Shown here piece by piece: positions 14,014-20,450 of a DNA stretch of 32,475 nucleotides; positions within the stretch are counted from its first letter, which is position 1, and each line of letters begins with the position of its first letter. Source of the stretch: Geminocystis sp. NIES-3709 (GTDB lineage: Bacteria > Cyanobacteriota > Cyanobacteriia > Cyanobacteriales > Cyanobacteriaceae); NCBI RefSeq assembly GCF_001548115.1, contig NZ_AP014826.1, positions 1-32,475 on the forward strand, written 5' to 3'. The position numbers and the translations under genes are program-made. The notes below the pieces were generated by a model. It did not search any database, was not told the origin of the DNA, and saw only the letters and a program-made list of their open reading frames with translations.

Positions 14014-14307
14014 ATGGATATTTACTATGTGATATATGAAGACATCAAACTAGGTAGTAAAGGCGAAAGAGTAGAAAGGGAATACATAAGGACTCATGCA
14101 AAGACACGGAGTAATCTAAGCATAGAGTGGACGCAATCATTAGTGAAGGCACAAAAATTTAAAACCATAGGAGAAGCTGTGACTATGGCAAAAAGATTAG
14201 TGGACGATAAACTGACTTTGCATATAGGGGAATACATAGAAGGAATACTTTATAGCACAGTGACAATAAAAGGCAATTGGAATGTGCAAGGATGGGAGGT
14301 TCAGTAA
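14014..14307 (+). CDS. Hypothetical protein, 97 aa
   Basis: First gene of a three-gene plus-strand operon (14014-15064). Beta-strand start (MDIYYVIYEDIKLGSKGERV), a helix (IGEAVTMAKRLVDDKL) and a C-terminal strand region (ILYSTVTIKGNWNVQGWEVQ). The C-terminus contains the ribosome binding site of the next gene (GGGAGG at 14294-14299). No family recognised; likely a small early phage protein. Confidence 0.6.
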   Translation: MDIYYVIYEDIKLGSKGERVEREYIRTHAKTRSNLSIEWTQSLVKAQKFKTIGEAVTMAKRLVDDKLTLHIGEYIEGILYSTVTIKGNWNVQGWEVQ

Positions 14308-14693
14308 TGGCTTTGACAATAGAAGTAGAGACAATATTGTGGGAGGTGAAGTGGAAGTTAATAAACTTAGAGGAGTATTATCATATTAATTGTGATGCTT
14401 CGGTTGAGTGGTATAAGATGGCGTGTGAAGTTTACTTATTTTTTCGGGGTAAGCTTCCATCCCCTACCTTTAAATATGATCGGAATTTTTATAAGGTTCT
14501 ATATCAAGAATATCCCTACGCCTATGTGATATTGCATGATGATAGGGTATTTTATCAGCCTAATACGGGGTATCTGGAGATAACACCTAAGATGCGGTGG
14601 GCAGAGATATATAAAGGGCTATGTTTATACAATATGAGGTTATTGTATGAAGAATGGGAAAAGCCTAAAGGAGTTCAATTAGAATTATTATGA
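14307..14693 (+). CDS. Hypothetical protein, 128 aa
   Basis: The frame is open from 14277, but the ATG at 14307 is preferred. GGGAGG lies seven bases upstream and the ATG overlaps the TAA of the previous gene. The product has many aromatics and helical segments (VEWYKMACEVYLFFRGK, ITPKMRWAEIYKGLCLYNMR) with no known motif. Its stop overlaps the start of the DUF4326 gene by four bases. Confidence 0.6.
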   Translation: MALTIEVETILWEVKWKLINLEEYYHINCDASVEWYKMACEVYLFFRGKLPSPTFKYDRNFYKVLYQEYPYAYVILHDDRVFYQPNTGYLEITPKMRWAEIYKGLCLYNMRLLYEEWEKPKGVQLELL

Positions 14694-15064
14694 AACAGTT
14701 ATCCTTGTTTGGGGCAGAATCTGAAATTTTCTGGACACCATCACAGATAAAGCGTAAAGAAGCCTTAGATAACGGTAAAACTATTCTCCTTAACAAAAAA
14801 CTAGATAGCGTATTAATTGTTTATGCTAAGGCTAAAGGATTATTAGTTGCCATTGACAGAACTTCAGATTGGGGTAATCCCTTTAAAATAGGTGTAGATG
14901 GTGATAGAGATACAGTGTGCGATAAATTTGACCTGTACCTAGATAAAAATTTAATTTTGAAGAAAAGACTAAAGAAGTTACAAGGTAAAGCGTTGCAATG
15001 TTGGTGCTATCCCAAGCGTTGTCATGGTGAGAAATTAATTAAATCTTTAGAGCAGTTGGTGTAA
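14690..15064 (+). CDS. DUF4326 family protein
   Basis: 124 aa. The C-terminal half carries the DUF4326 signature: DWGNPFKIG, DGDRDTVCDKF, LQGKALQCWCYPKRCHGEKL. The Cys and His residues of CWC...CH may bind a metal. The family is widespread in phages and bacteria and lacks a settled function. The first 30 residues (MKQLSLFGAESEIFWTPSQI) are an extra N-terminal extension. It is the last gene of its operon. Confidence 0.78.
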   Translation: MKQLSLFGAESEIFWTPSQIKRKEALDNGKTILLNKKLDSVLIVYAKAKGLLVAIDRTSDWGNPFKIGVDGDRDTVCDKFDLYLDKNLILKKRLKKLQGKALQCWCYPKRCHGEKLIKSLEQLV

Positions 15065-15132
15065 TAATAAAAGCCCCTGATGGGGCAAAGTCTTGACAAA
15101 ATTAAGTCAGTGATATTTAAGAGATTATAGAC
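15062..15132 (-). ncRNA. Predicted small RNA with its own promoter and terminator
   Basis: A minus-strand promoter (TTGCTA at 15167-15162, 17-bp spacer, TATAAT at 15144-15139) would start RNA near 15132. It would end at a GCCCC-ATCA-GGGGC hairpin (15086-15073) followed by TTTTATTATTA. The roughly 70-nt transcript has no ATG-initiated frame. Its 3' end just reaches the end of the DUF4326 gene. Promoter and terminator are both visible; the RNA itself is a prediction. Confidence 0.5.
15073..15086 (-). terminator. Intrinsic terminator hairpin (minus-strand T tract)
   Basis: Perfect 5-bp GC stem with a 4-nt loop. On the minus strand it is followed by TTTTATTATTA; on the plus strand it is followed by AAAG, so termination is directional. 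It could end either the predicted small RNA or the minus gene at 15185. Confidence 0.6.
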
Positions 15133-15138
15133 AGTACT

Positions 15139-15167
15139 ATTATACCCTATTTAGCAATAAATAGCAA
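15139..15167 (-). promoter_or_regulatory. Promoter of the predicted small RNA
   Basis: TTGCTA and TATAAT spaced by 17 bp. The core CTAAATAGGGTATAATAG is identical to the promoters at 12080-12097 and 28800-28817. No gene lies directly downstream on this strand, which is why an RNA product is proposed. Confidence 0.6.
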
Positions 15168-15184
15168 TATAGGTGCTTACTGGT

Positions 15185-15592
15185 TTATGCTGAGTTTACC
15201 AAAGCAGTAATATCTTTTACTAATTCTCCTGCACTATTAGTTGTATAACCTTTAGCTTTTGATTTATGTTTTTTTAGGATTGTTTGTAATTTTGAATAAA
15301 TATCTGTGTCAAGGTCAAGGTCATGAGCATATCTTAGTATATCATCGGCAAAACAGACGGGGACTCTAATAGTTCTGGTAGGAGTGTGTTCCCATTTTCT
15401 TGCGAAGATGGTTTTATCAGTTCTTTTGCTTCTACTTCTAACTAAATTAGTATTTCCCATTGCTAATCTGACAGCATTCCATAGCAACTCAGCATTTTCA
15501 GGGGGACAGCCTGTTATTTCTACAATAGTATTAATGTCATTTTCTACAATAGCATTGCGTAAGTTATAAAGTTTTTTTTTAGATTCAATCAT
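15185..15592 (-). CDS. Putative DNA-binding regulatory protein, 135 aa
   Basis: Basic middle region (NLVRSRSKRTDKTIFARKWE), then TRTIRVPVCFADDILRYAHDLD, which has the beta-strand-plus-helix shape of ribbon-helix-helix-like segments common in cyanobacterial plasmid and phage proteins. It starts from the long palindromic control region at 15621-15668, so autoregulation is plausible. The N-terminal 60 residues are helical. The family assignment is tentative. Confidence 0.5.
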   Translation of the reverse strand: MIESKKKLYNLRNAIVENDINTIVEITGCPPENAELLWNAVRLAMGNTNLVRSRSKRTDKTIFARKWEHTPTRTIRVPVCFADDILRYAHDLDLDTDIYSKLQTILKKHKSKAKGYTTNSAGELVKDITALVNSA

Positions 15593-15620
15593 AATAATAT
15601 TCTCTATGTTTCTCTATAGT

Positions 15621-15668
15621 GTAACAATTAATTGTGTCAAATGCAAACTTGACACAATTAATTGTTAC
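15621..15668. promoter_or_regulatory. Inverted-repeat operator with 20-bp perfect arms
   Basis: GTAACAATTAATTGTGTCAA (15621-15640) and its exact complement (15649-15668) flank an 8-bp spacer. Each arm contains TTGACACAATTA facing outward. On the minus side TTGACA is followed after 16 bp by TATAGA, a likely promoter for the gene at 15185. On the plus side it sits upstream of the promoter at 15692. This is the most symmetric copy of an element found throughout the early region. Confidence 0.7.
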
Positions 15669-15691
15669 TTTAATAATCTTATAGAGTAGTA

Positions 15692-15720
15692 TTGACAGTT
15701 AATACTATATAGGGTAAAAT
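15692..15720 (+). promoter_or_regulatory. Promoter TTGACA-17-TAAAAT
   Basis: TTGACA at 15692-15697, a 17-bp spacer ending AGGG, and TAAAAT at 15715-15720. It combines the TTGACA box with the AGGGTAaAATAG variant of the second promoter motif and would drive the small zinc-finger-like gene at 15742. Confidence 0.65.
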
Positions 15721-15741
15721 AGAGAAAAACAGGAGAACTCT

Positions 15742-15900
15742 ATGGTTTGTTATTATTGTCAGGAAAAATTTGGAAGGGGAATGCCAAAGAAAACTGAGCA
15801 TAAAGATAAACTTTATCATGCTGATTGTTTACAACAATATCTATCAGTACAAGCCTATTATGCAGAGGTAAATAAAGCTAAGGAAATGTGCAATATTTAA
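15742..15900 (+). CDS. Small zinc-finger-like protein, 52 aa
   Basis: Too short for usual ORF thresholds but well supported: AGGAG precedes the ATG and a strong promoter lies just upstream. The sequence has C-x2-C (VCYYCQEKF, C3 and C6) and H-x2-C (YHADC, H26 and C29), the ligand set of a small treble-clef or LIM-like zinc site. A helical tail (YLSVQAYYAEVNKAKEM) follows. It could bind nucleic acid or a host protein; target unknown. Confidence 0.65.
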   Translation: MVCYYCQEKFGRGMPKKTEHKDKLYHADCLQQYLSVQAYYAEVNKAKEMCNI

Positions 15901-15919
15901 AAGTAAAACAACAAAAACT

Positions 15920-16183
15920 ATGACAGCAACAGCAACCTATGAGTGGTCAGCGTTAATAGAACGATTGCAATATCATCGTGAACGTCTAAAGTTAAATAAG
16001 GTTTTAATAGCAAAGATGATTAAGGAACATTACGGCAAGAGCTTCTGGTCTTTGTCGGATGGTGAAATTGTGGAGTTAGGAAAAACCATGAAAGAATGTA
16101 ATACTGTTGAGGAGTTGCAGGAGAAACTACCTAAAAAAGTAGAGGTAATAATGCAGGATACAGACATATTTAATAGTATTTGA
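15920..16183 (+). CDS. Hypothetical helical protein, 87 aa
   Basis: Almost all helical: ALIERLQYHRERLKLNKVLI, then MIKEHYGKSFWSLSDGEIVELGKTM, then VEELQEKL. The middle resembles small modules near recombination or replication genes, but I cannot name it. It follows the zinc-finger-like gene by 19 bases and probably shares its promoter. The TTGACA of the next promoter overlaps its stop region. Confidence 0.55.
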   Translation: MTATATYEWSALIERLQYHRERLKLNKVLIAKMIKEHYGKSFWSLSDGEIVELGKTMKECNTVEELQEKLPKKVEVIMQDTDIFNSI

Positions 16184-16208
16184 CACAGTTTAAAAAGCAC
16201 AGTATAAG
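16180..16208 (+). promoter_or_regulatory. Promoter TTGACACAG type, upstream of a structured spacer
   Basis: TTGACA at 16180-16185, 17-bp spacer, TATAAG at 16203-16208. It belongs to the TTGACACA family. The following 130 bases hold GCACAGT/ACTGTGC arms (near 16197 and 16238) and an AGCCT/AGGCT stem followed by AGTTTT. A second -10 TATAAT at 16310-16315 lies close to the gene at 16342. Confidence 0.5.
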
Positions 16209-16341
16209 TACTGAATCTCTGTCTAATGCGTTTGAGTAGCAACTGTGCGAAAAGTGCCGTTAAAGCCTAAAACAACACTAAGGCTAGTTTTCACCATTGT
16301 ACCCTATGCTATAATAGAGCAACAGTAACATTAAAAGTATC

Positions 16342-16635
16342 ATGTATCTATTTAAAAAAGAAATCAGAGAGAACATTGCAGATTTACAAAAAGAATATGG
16401 TTTTACAGCAAAAGAAGCGGTAGTAATTGCAGTCCAGATGGAGCATAACGAGTTATTAGAGGAACAAAATAAGTTATTGAAACAAGCCTATGTCATCTCA
16501 AATAATAATAGTTATCCTAGTGCAATAGAAAATATAGCTATACAGCTAGGGGCAACTCAAGATAAATATCCGACAACTATAATAAATATTTTAGAAAAAA
16601 TAAAACAGGAATTATCACATCTTGCATCTCGTTAG
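16342..16635 (+). CDS. Hypothetical helical protein, 97 aa
   Basis: N-terminal coiled-coil-like helix (KKEIRENIADLQKEYGFTAK then VAVQMEHNELLEEQNKLLKQ), a polar linker, and a C-terminal helix (TIINILEKIKQELSHLASR). It starts 27 bases after a TATAAT -10 box at 16310-16315 within GCTATAATAGAG. It converges on the serine recombinase gene. No family recognised. Confidence 0.55.
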   Translation: MYLFKKEIRENIADLQKEYGFTAKEAVVIAVQMEHNELLEEQNKLLKQAYVISNNNSYPSAIENIAIQLGATQDKYPTTIINILEKIKQELSHLASR

Positions 16636-16674
16636 GAGAAAATCACACTCCATTGATGTAAAAAGTTCTTTTCA

Positions 16675-17232
16675 TTAGGACTTTAGGCAACGATAATAAG
16701 TAGCTTTGCTGATGTTTAGTAAATGGCATACCTCCCTAACAGTTTTGCCCTGTTGCCGTAGGTCAACGAGAAGCTGTTGCTGTTCTGAGTTAAGTTTGTC
16801 AGGGCGACCGCAGTGTACTCCCCGCTTTTTGGCGGAGGTAATACCTGCGTTAGTTCGCTCAATTATGAGGTCACGCTCAAATTCGGCAATAGCTCCGAAG
16901 ATATTAAATAATAATCTTCCAGTGGAGCTATTAGTGTCCATACCCTCAGTCAGAGAAACGAAGTTAATGCAATTTTCCTTGAGTAGTTCAACTGTTTCTA
17001 TTAGGTGTTTTAAGCTACGTCCGAGCCTATCCAATTTGACCACAACTAGGGTATCGCTAGGTTGTAAAATCTCTAGTAGCCTATCAAGATTAGGACGGGA
17101 GTGGGTGCTACCTGATACAGCATAGTCAGAGTAGATGCGGTCTGTGGAGATGCCGTAGTCTATTAGTCGGTCAAGTTGAGGCTGTAAAGTCTGGTCATCG
17201 GTGGAGACCCTAGCGTAGCCGTAAATAGTCAT
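16675..17232 (-). CDS. Small serine recombinase (resolvase/invertase family)
   Basis: 185 aa, a full-length Tn3/Hin-type recombinase. The catalytic serine is S10 in YARVSTDDQ. The family arginines are present in SRPNLDRLLE, VVKLDRLGRS and EFERDLIIERT. The C-terminus carries a helix-turn-helix (TVREVCHLLNISKATYYRCL). Such enzymes resolve multimers, invert segments or act for transposons. It is the last gene of the minus early operon, coupled to its neighbour by a TAATG overlap behind a GGAGG site, so it is probably a resident function (multimer resolution or phase variation) rather than a transposon part. No res site is identified with confidence. Confidence 0.9.
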   Translation of the reverse strand: MTIYGYARVSTDDQTLQPQLDRLIDYGISTDRIYSDYAVSGSTHSRPNLDRLLEILQPSDTLVVVKLDRLGRSLKHLIETVELLKENCINFVSLTEGMDTNSSTGRLLFNIFGAIAEFERDLIIERTNAGITSAKKRGVHCGRPDKLNSEQQQLLVDLRQQGKTVREVCHLLNISKATYYRCLKS

Positions 17233-17423
17233 TAGTCATCCTCCTCCGTATGGATATAATCAAGGAGTTTTCTCCAATCGATGTCTTGTTCTAATAAGAG
17301 TTCTTGGTATTTTGCCTCAGCTTCAGGCGATGGATTGTATTTTTTGTCGTAATAGGCATCGATTGTACGGCATTTTGCTCTGGTATGGGCGAGGATTAAT
17401 TGTTTTAATTTGTGTTTATCCAT
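17232..17423 (-). CDS. Small acidic protein, 63 aa (paralogue family member 1)
   Basis: Starts MDKHKLKQLILAHTRAKC, contains AYYDKKYNPSPEAEAKYQEL, and ends with W-x2-L-x2-YI and an acidic tail. The same framework appears in the proteins at 17584 and 19172. All are helical and negatively charged at the C-terminus. The gene is joined by TAATG overlaps to both neighbours, and the start lies behind GAGGAA. Function unknown; small acidic phage proteins often act as inhibitors or DNA mimics, but this is speculation. Confidence 0.6.
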   Translation of the reverse strand: MDKHKLKQLILAHTRAKCRTIDAYYDKKYNPSPEAEAKYQELLLEQDIDWRKLLDYIHTEEDD

Positions 17424-17584
17424 TATTCCTCATCATCATTATCTTCTATTAATTCCAGTTCAAAATTTTCTAAACCTTCTTCCACCAGTTCTTTAAGTTT
17501 ATCTACTACTTCTTCAGAGTCGTAGTAGTCTGTTTCTTGAAAGTTTTGTCCTTGCTGTGTGTAGCTAATAGAGTATAGTTTCAT
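17423..17584 (-). CDS. Small acidic protein, 53 aa
   Basis: A frame that exactly bridges the two paralogous genes, with one-base TAATG overlaps at both ends. It starts MKLYSISYTQQGQNFQETDY and ends in a strongly acidic run (LELIEDNDDEE). Two strands at the N-terminus and a helix (SEEVVDKLKELVEEGLENF) are likely. It is not clearly related to its neighbours. The perfect tiling argues strongly that it is a gene. Confidence 0.6.
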   Translation of the reverse strand: MKLYSISYTQQGQNFQETDYYDSEEVVDKLKELVEEGLENFELELIEDNDDEE

Positions 17585-17772
17585 TATTCCTCCTCCTCTT
17601 CTGCATAGATGTAGTTAATTAATTCTTGCCACTTGTCATCGTCAGCCATTACTAAGTCCATCCAGTGGTTTTCAGCTTCTGGGGACTCCTCTCTATTATG
17701 GTGTGCTTTAACAATACTTTCCTTAAAATCAACATATTCTGTAATCATTTGAATCAATTGTTGTTTGTCCAT
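17584..17772 (-). CDS. Small acidic protein, 62 aa (paralogue family member 2)
   Basis: MDKQQLIQMITEYVDFKESI at the start, then ESPEAENHWMDL and DDKWQELINYIYAEEEEE. It matches the 63-aa protein at 17232 in start, SPEAE, W-x2-L-x2-YI and acidic tail. No Shine-Dalgarno precedes it. Instead a GCCCC-GTTGT-GGGGC hairpin (17794-17780) stops seven bases before the ATG. Function unknown. Confidence 0.6.
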   Translation of the reverse strand: MDKQQLIQMITEYVDFKESIVKAHHNREESPEAENHWMDLVMADDDKWQELINYIYAEEEEE

Positions 17773-17801
17773 TGTGTCAGCCCCACAACGGGGCGATAAG
17801 G

Positions 17802-18029
17802 TTAGTTATTGGGGTTATTGTGGTTATCTAGCATCATTTTTAATTTCTGATAGACAGCTTCTATAGTTGTGTCCATTAGTACCTTGTCTGTCAATTCCAA
17901 TGGTGGTTGATTGCAATGTACATACACTAATAAAATATCATTTTCTATGTAGTCTGCATAAATTATATGGGCTATATTAATAAGTAGTTTAGCCGTGTGT
18001 GTAGGTGTTTTAATTTTTAGTTCTAACAT
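17802..18029 (-). CDS. Hypothetical protein, 75 aa
   Basis: Begins MLELKIKTPTHTAKLLINIA and reads as a series of strands (AHIIYADYIENDILLVYVHC) ending in a helix (IEAVYQKLKMML). Its overall pattern is like that of the 66-aa protein at 23032 and of small FlbD-like beta proteins, though similarity is weak. AAGGAGGTAAAA provides a good ribosome binding site. Confidence 0.5.
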   Translation of the reverse strand: MLELKIKTPTHTAKLLINIAHIIYADYIENDILLVYVHCNQPPLELTDKVLMDTTIEAVYQKLKMMLDNHNNPNN

Positions 18030-18130
18030 GGTGTTTTACCTCCTTAATTATGAGACAGACTTTTGAGACATTCTAACAGTGCAGTAACTGGTTGTGAGGG
18101 AGACGGTAACGAATCCGCCCCCTTGTGAGA

Positions 18131-18466
18131 CTATATATCCTCAATAAGCTCTTTTATTTTTTCAATGCAGTAATCAACTACTTCATCTATAGGTACAATA
18201 ACTGTTTCTGGATCTTGCATATCACTTTCAGTCGTTCCATCGTAGTAAGAACTTTCTACTTCTGCAATTATGCCGTTAAAACTAACTGTTACTGTAATAC
18301 CTAGCATTTTACTATTCCATTCCAAGCTGTCGTTTTCTTGAATGCTAAATCCCTGAGCATAGAGTTTTTCTTTAATTATAGGAATGGTTTGTAGCTTTTC
18401 TTGAATCTTTTTCTGTTCATAGTCTCTCAGATTAGTTTCTGGTTTAGTTTCTATTTCTTGAGTCAT
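18131..18466 (-). CDS. Hypothetical protein, 111 aa
   Basis: Polar N-terminal helix (DYEQKKIQEKLQTIPIIKEK), a central beta part (SLEWNSKMLGITVTVSFNGI then AEVESSYYDG) and an acidic C-terminal helix (VVDYCIEKIKELIEDI). An AGGGA site lies just before the ATG. It lies next to the SSB gene in the same orientation, so a link to single-stranded DNA metabolism is possible but unproven. Confidence 0.5.
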   Translation of the reverse strand: MTQEIETKPETNLRDYEQKKIQEKLQTIPIIKEKLYAQGFSIQENDSLEWNSKMLGITVTVSFNGIIAEVESSYYDGTTESDMQDPETVIVPIDEVVDYCIEKIKELIEDI

Positions 18467-18524
18467 ATTTCCCTATTTAGTTATTTTTTACTGTCCTATC
18501 CTAACTCCCTATTGTTGTAGTCTT

Positions 18525-18830
18525 TTATTTAGTTTTAGGTGATTGTACAGCTTCTGCAATTACCTTCATCTGCTGTTTTTTGCTACCGTCCGCATCTTGC
18601 CAAACCTCATTATCCAGCCGACCGCTAACCACTATGAAAGAACCTGCTTTTAGATAATCTGCACAAAATACCGCAGTCTTTTTCCATGCTGTTACTTTCA
18701 CCCATAAAGTTTTATCTTTTCCTGTCTGTACTGCAATACTCATATTGCAAACTTCAACCTGATCCTCTCCTACAAACATCAACTCTGGTTGACTACCTAA
18801 ATATCCTGCTATTGTTACTGAATTAATCAT
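18525..18830 (-). CDS. ssb: Single-stranded DNA-binding protein
   Basis: 101 aa, an OB-fold SSB: MINSVTIAGYLGSQPEL at the start, then CNMSIAVQTG, LWVKVTAWKKTAVFCADYLK, and SFIVVSGRLDNEVWQDADGS. Those are the standard SSB segments. It is shorter than host SSB and lacks the acidic C-terminal tip that recruits repair proteins, ending SPKTK instead, so it may work without host partners. It has its own strong TTGACACAATTA promoter and an ACACAAGGAAAAT leader. Confidence 0.92.
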   Translation of the reverse strand: MINSVTIAGYLGSQPELMFVGEDQVEVCNMSIAVQTGKDKTLWVKVTAWKKTAVFCADYLKAGSFIVVSGRLDNEVWQDADGSKKQQMKVIAEAVQSPKTK

Positions 18831-18860
18831 TTAATTTTCCTTGTGTAATTTTATTATTCT

Positions 18861-18890
18861 ATTATAATCCCTAATTCCTAATTGTGTCAA
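18861..18890 (-). promoter_or_regulatory. Promoter of ssb, TTGACACAATTA type
   Basis: Minus strand TTGACA (18890-18885) and TATAAT (18866-18861), spacer 18 bp (17 if TTATAA is used). The spacer opens CAATTAGGAATTAGG, which is repeated exactly in the promoter at 22974. The leader ACACAAGGAAAAT follows, before the ATG. Confidence 0.72.
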
Positions 18891-18899
18891 GTAGTTTTA

Positions 18900-19115
18900 T
18901 TATAATGAAAAACTATTAACCAACCAACACTCAAAATGAGGATTTTGTTGAATTATTTTAACTTTTGTCTTACTGTAGTCGTACAGAGACAAACTTTCTA
19001 GCGAAGCATTGTCAAAGGTCAGGCTATATTTAGTAAAATGTGGCACTAGACAAGAATCGTTGTCTAATAATACAATTTTTATTCTATCAGCATACACATA
19101 GACTGTTTCTACCAT
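18900..19115 (-). CDS. Hypothetical protein, 71 aa
   Basis: Begins MVETVYVYADRIKIVLLDND and appears to be an all-beta small protein (strands around VYVYADRIKIVLL, KYSLTFDNA, KTKVKIIQQN, ECWLVNSF). GAGG precedes the ATG by a suitable distance. A GGGGT/ACCCC hairpin (19151-19166) separates it from the gene upstream. No family recognised. Confidence 0.5.
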   Translation of the reverse strand: MVETVYVYADRIKIVLLDNDSCLVPHFTKYSLTFDNASLESLSLYDYSKTKVKIIQQNPHFECWLVNSFSL

Positions 19116-19171
19116 GATTTTTACCTCTTATTTTACAATTCAATAAAATAGGGGTCTCACAACCCCGTAGT

Positions 19172-19348
19172 TTAATCTTTATCCATTGCCTTGACTAATT
19201 CTTCCCATTTTTCCTCGTCTTGATTTAATAGCCAAATATAGTAATCTTCATTCTCTTTCCCACCTTCATACTTTTTTCTGTAATAAGCCTCTGCTACTGC
19301 TTCTCTATATACGCTGTAATGAATTACTGCTTTTAGTTTTTTGTGCAT
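19172..19348 (-). CDS. Small acidic protein, 58 aa (paralogue family member 3)
   Basis: Starts MHKKLKAVIHYSVYREAVAE and continues AYYRKKYEGGKENEDYYIWL then QDEEKWEELVKAMDKD. The order KLK, AYY-x-KKY, E-x2-Y, LL-x-QD, W-x2-L matches the 63-aa protein at 17232, so this is a third paralogue about 1.9 kb upstream. No ribosome binding site is seen; a GGGAGG/CCTCCC hairpin ends eight bases before the ATG, with TTAACACT between. Confidence 0.58.
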   Translation of the reverse strand: MHKKLKAVIHYSVYREAVAEAYYRKKYEGGKENEDYYIWLLNQDEEKWEELVKAMDKD

Positions 19349-19385
19349 AGTGTTAAGGGAGGCTATACCTCCCCGTTTCTGTGTG

Positions 19386-19829
19386 TTAAATGTAGTCTGG
19401 ATAGTCGTTGTATCTTAAAAAGTTTTCCCATTCTTTGCCTTCATCTACAGGAGGTAGTTGTTGGCAAAATTTCATGTCTGCTAAAAGATTTGTAATTTGT
19501 GCTAGAGTAGTTTCTTCTGTTACCCACAATTTACAGTCTATAGGTGCAATACCTATTAATCTTTTTGCTTTACGATAAATTGGTGGTTTATCTTCTGCAT
19601 AGATTTTTAGGTATTGATACTTTTTATTATGTGCTTTTAGCTTATCTACCATTTGGGTTTTATCCCAGCAAGGTAGGTAAAGACATTGTAGTTTTTCTGT
19701 CTTAATATTTATTGTACCTGCTATTAATATTTTAGTATTATTAATTGGCAGTAACCAATAAAAACAATAAAAGTCGCCATTTAAGCATTTTCTTTCAATG
19801 GTTTTGAGGTTTAGCAGTTCTTTAATCAT
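19386..19829 (-). CDS. Hypothetical protein, 147 aa
   Basis: Soluble mixed alpha/beta protein: beta-rich first half (FYCFYWLLPINNTKILIAGT), a basic middle (HNKKYQYLKIYAEDKPPIYR) and a helical end. No known motif. Its ATG lacks a Shine-Dalgarno and is preceded, after ACTACACT, by a perfect 7-bp hairpin (GCTAGGG/CCCTAGC). Confidence 0.5.
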   Translation of the reverse strand: MIKELLNLKTIERKCLNGDFYCFYWLLPINNTKILIAGTINIKTEKLQCLYLPCWDKTQMVDKLKAHNKKYQYLKIYAEDKPPIYRKAKRLIGIAPIDCKLWVTEETTLAQITNLLADMKFCQQLPPVDEGKEWENFLRYNDYPDYI

Positions 19830-19875
19830 AGTGTAGTGCTAGGGCTTTAACCCTAGCTTTATTGGTTACTGAGTG

Positions 19876-20151
19876 TTATTTGAGAAGTTTTAGAATGTAA
19901 GAATCAACAGCTGTGGCATCAATTGTATAAGTGTCCTCCCGAAAGATTAACTTAAGTCCTTTCCGTGCCTCGTCTGCTGTAATTTTGTGTGACTTATACA
20001 AGCGATACAGGCTTTGTAAGTATTCCTGTTCGCTATATTGCATCGCTTCTCGCTCTTCATGTTGTCTCATAATACTGTCACACTGCATTAAAGCATCCAC
20101 AATCTTAGGTAATGCAGAAACAAACTGAGTAATTGCGTTAAATTCATTCAT
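19876..20151 (-). CDS. Hypothetical helical protein, 91 aa, first gene of the minus early operon
   Basis: Mostly helical (ITQFVSALPKIVDALMQCDS, EQEYLQSLYRLYKSHKIT) with a segment ITADEARKGLKLI near residue 60. It is driven by TTGACA-17-TATACT at 20236-20208. Its 29-nt leader is the same, in inverted orientation, as the leader of the gene at 20483, so the two divergent genes share 5' untranslated sequence and probably control. Function unknown. Confidence 0.55.
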   Translation of the reverse strand: MNEFNAITQFVSALPKIVDALMQCDSIMRQHEEREAMQYSEQEYLQSLYRLYKSHKITADEARKGLKLIFREDTYTIDATAVDSYILKLLK

Positions 20152-20180
20152 ATTTAGTTGTCAATGTACTGTGTGTCGTG
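20152..20180 (-). repeat. Inverted leader repeat, left copy
   Basis: 29 bases immediately before the start of the minus gene at 20151. Read on the minus strand it starts CACGACACACAGTACATTGA and ends ACTAAAT. It is exactly complementary to 20451-20479. It contains no Shine-Dalgarno. Perfect conservation of a leader outside coding sequence points to a function in RNA. Confidence 0.75.
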
Positions 20181-20207
20181 ATTAGCTTAATTGCTTCTCA
20201 CATTTCT

Positions 20208-20236
20208 AGTATATCTAGTTATCTTAATTGTGTCAA
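20208..20236 (-). promoter_or_regulatory. Promoter TTGACACAATTA type for the minus early operon
   Basis: Minus strand TTGACA (20236-20231), 17-bp spacer starting CAATTAAG, TATACT (20213-20208). It reads into the 20152-20180 leader and the gene at 20151. Confidence 0.72.
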
Positions 20237-20277
20237 GTAATTAATGACATTAATTTTCTATGGTTCATAGGCTTATC

Positions 20278-20306
20278 TTGACACAATAAAATAATATTGG
20301 TATATC
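20278..20306 (+). promoter_or_regulatory. Plus promoter TTGACACAAT type, upstream copy
   Basis: TTGACA at 20278-20283, 17 bp, TATATC at 20301-20306. It starts RNA about 170 bases before the gene at 20483 and ahead of the second promoter at 20403, so the RNA between them (about 20,313-20,400, including a locally GC-richer stretch) is either a long leader or a small RNA. Confidence 0.55.
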
Positions 20307-20402
20307 ATAGCCAGTTAAGATTCTATCGGCTTTTACGGGCGACCTCGTGCGACATAGGTGATATTGACTAATTAGGTTAATAAAAAATATTTTAGAAAGC
20401 AC

Positions 20403-20431
20403 TTGACACAATTAAGAATGTTTGTTAAATT
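20403..20431 (+). promoter_or_regulatory. Plus promoter TTGACACAATTA type, downstream copy
   Basis: TTGACA at 20403-20408, 17-bp spacer starting CAATTAAG like the minus promoter at 20236, TAAATT at 20426-20431. It drives the leader at 20451 and the gene at 20483. Confidence 0.65.
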
Positions 20432-20450
20432 ATAGGTGTGGGAATAAAAC

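Noticed and set aside
16706-17125. 139-aa plus-strand frame
   Set aside because: Lies wholly antisense to the well-supported serine recombinase and has composition typical of a shadow frame.
16675-17232. Recombinase as part of a transposon
   Set aside because: No inverted repeats or transposase nearby; the gene is translationally coupled to the early operon.
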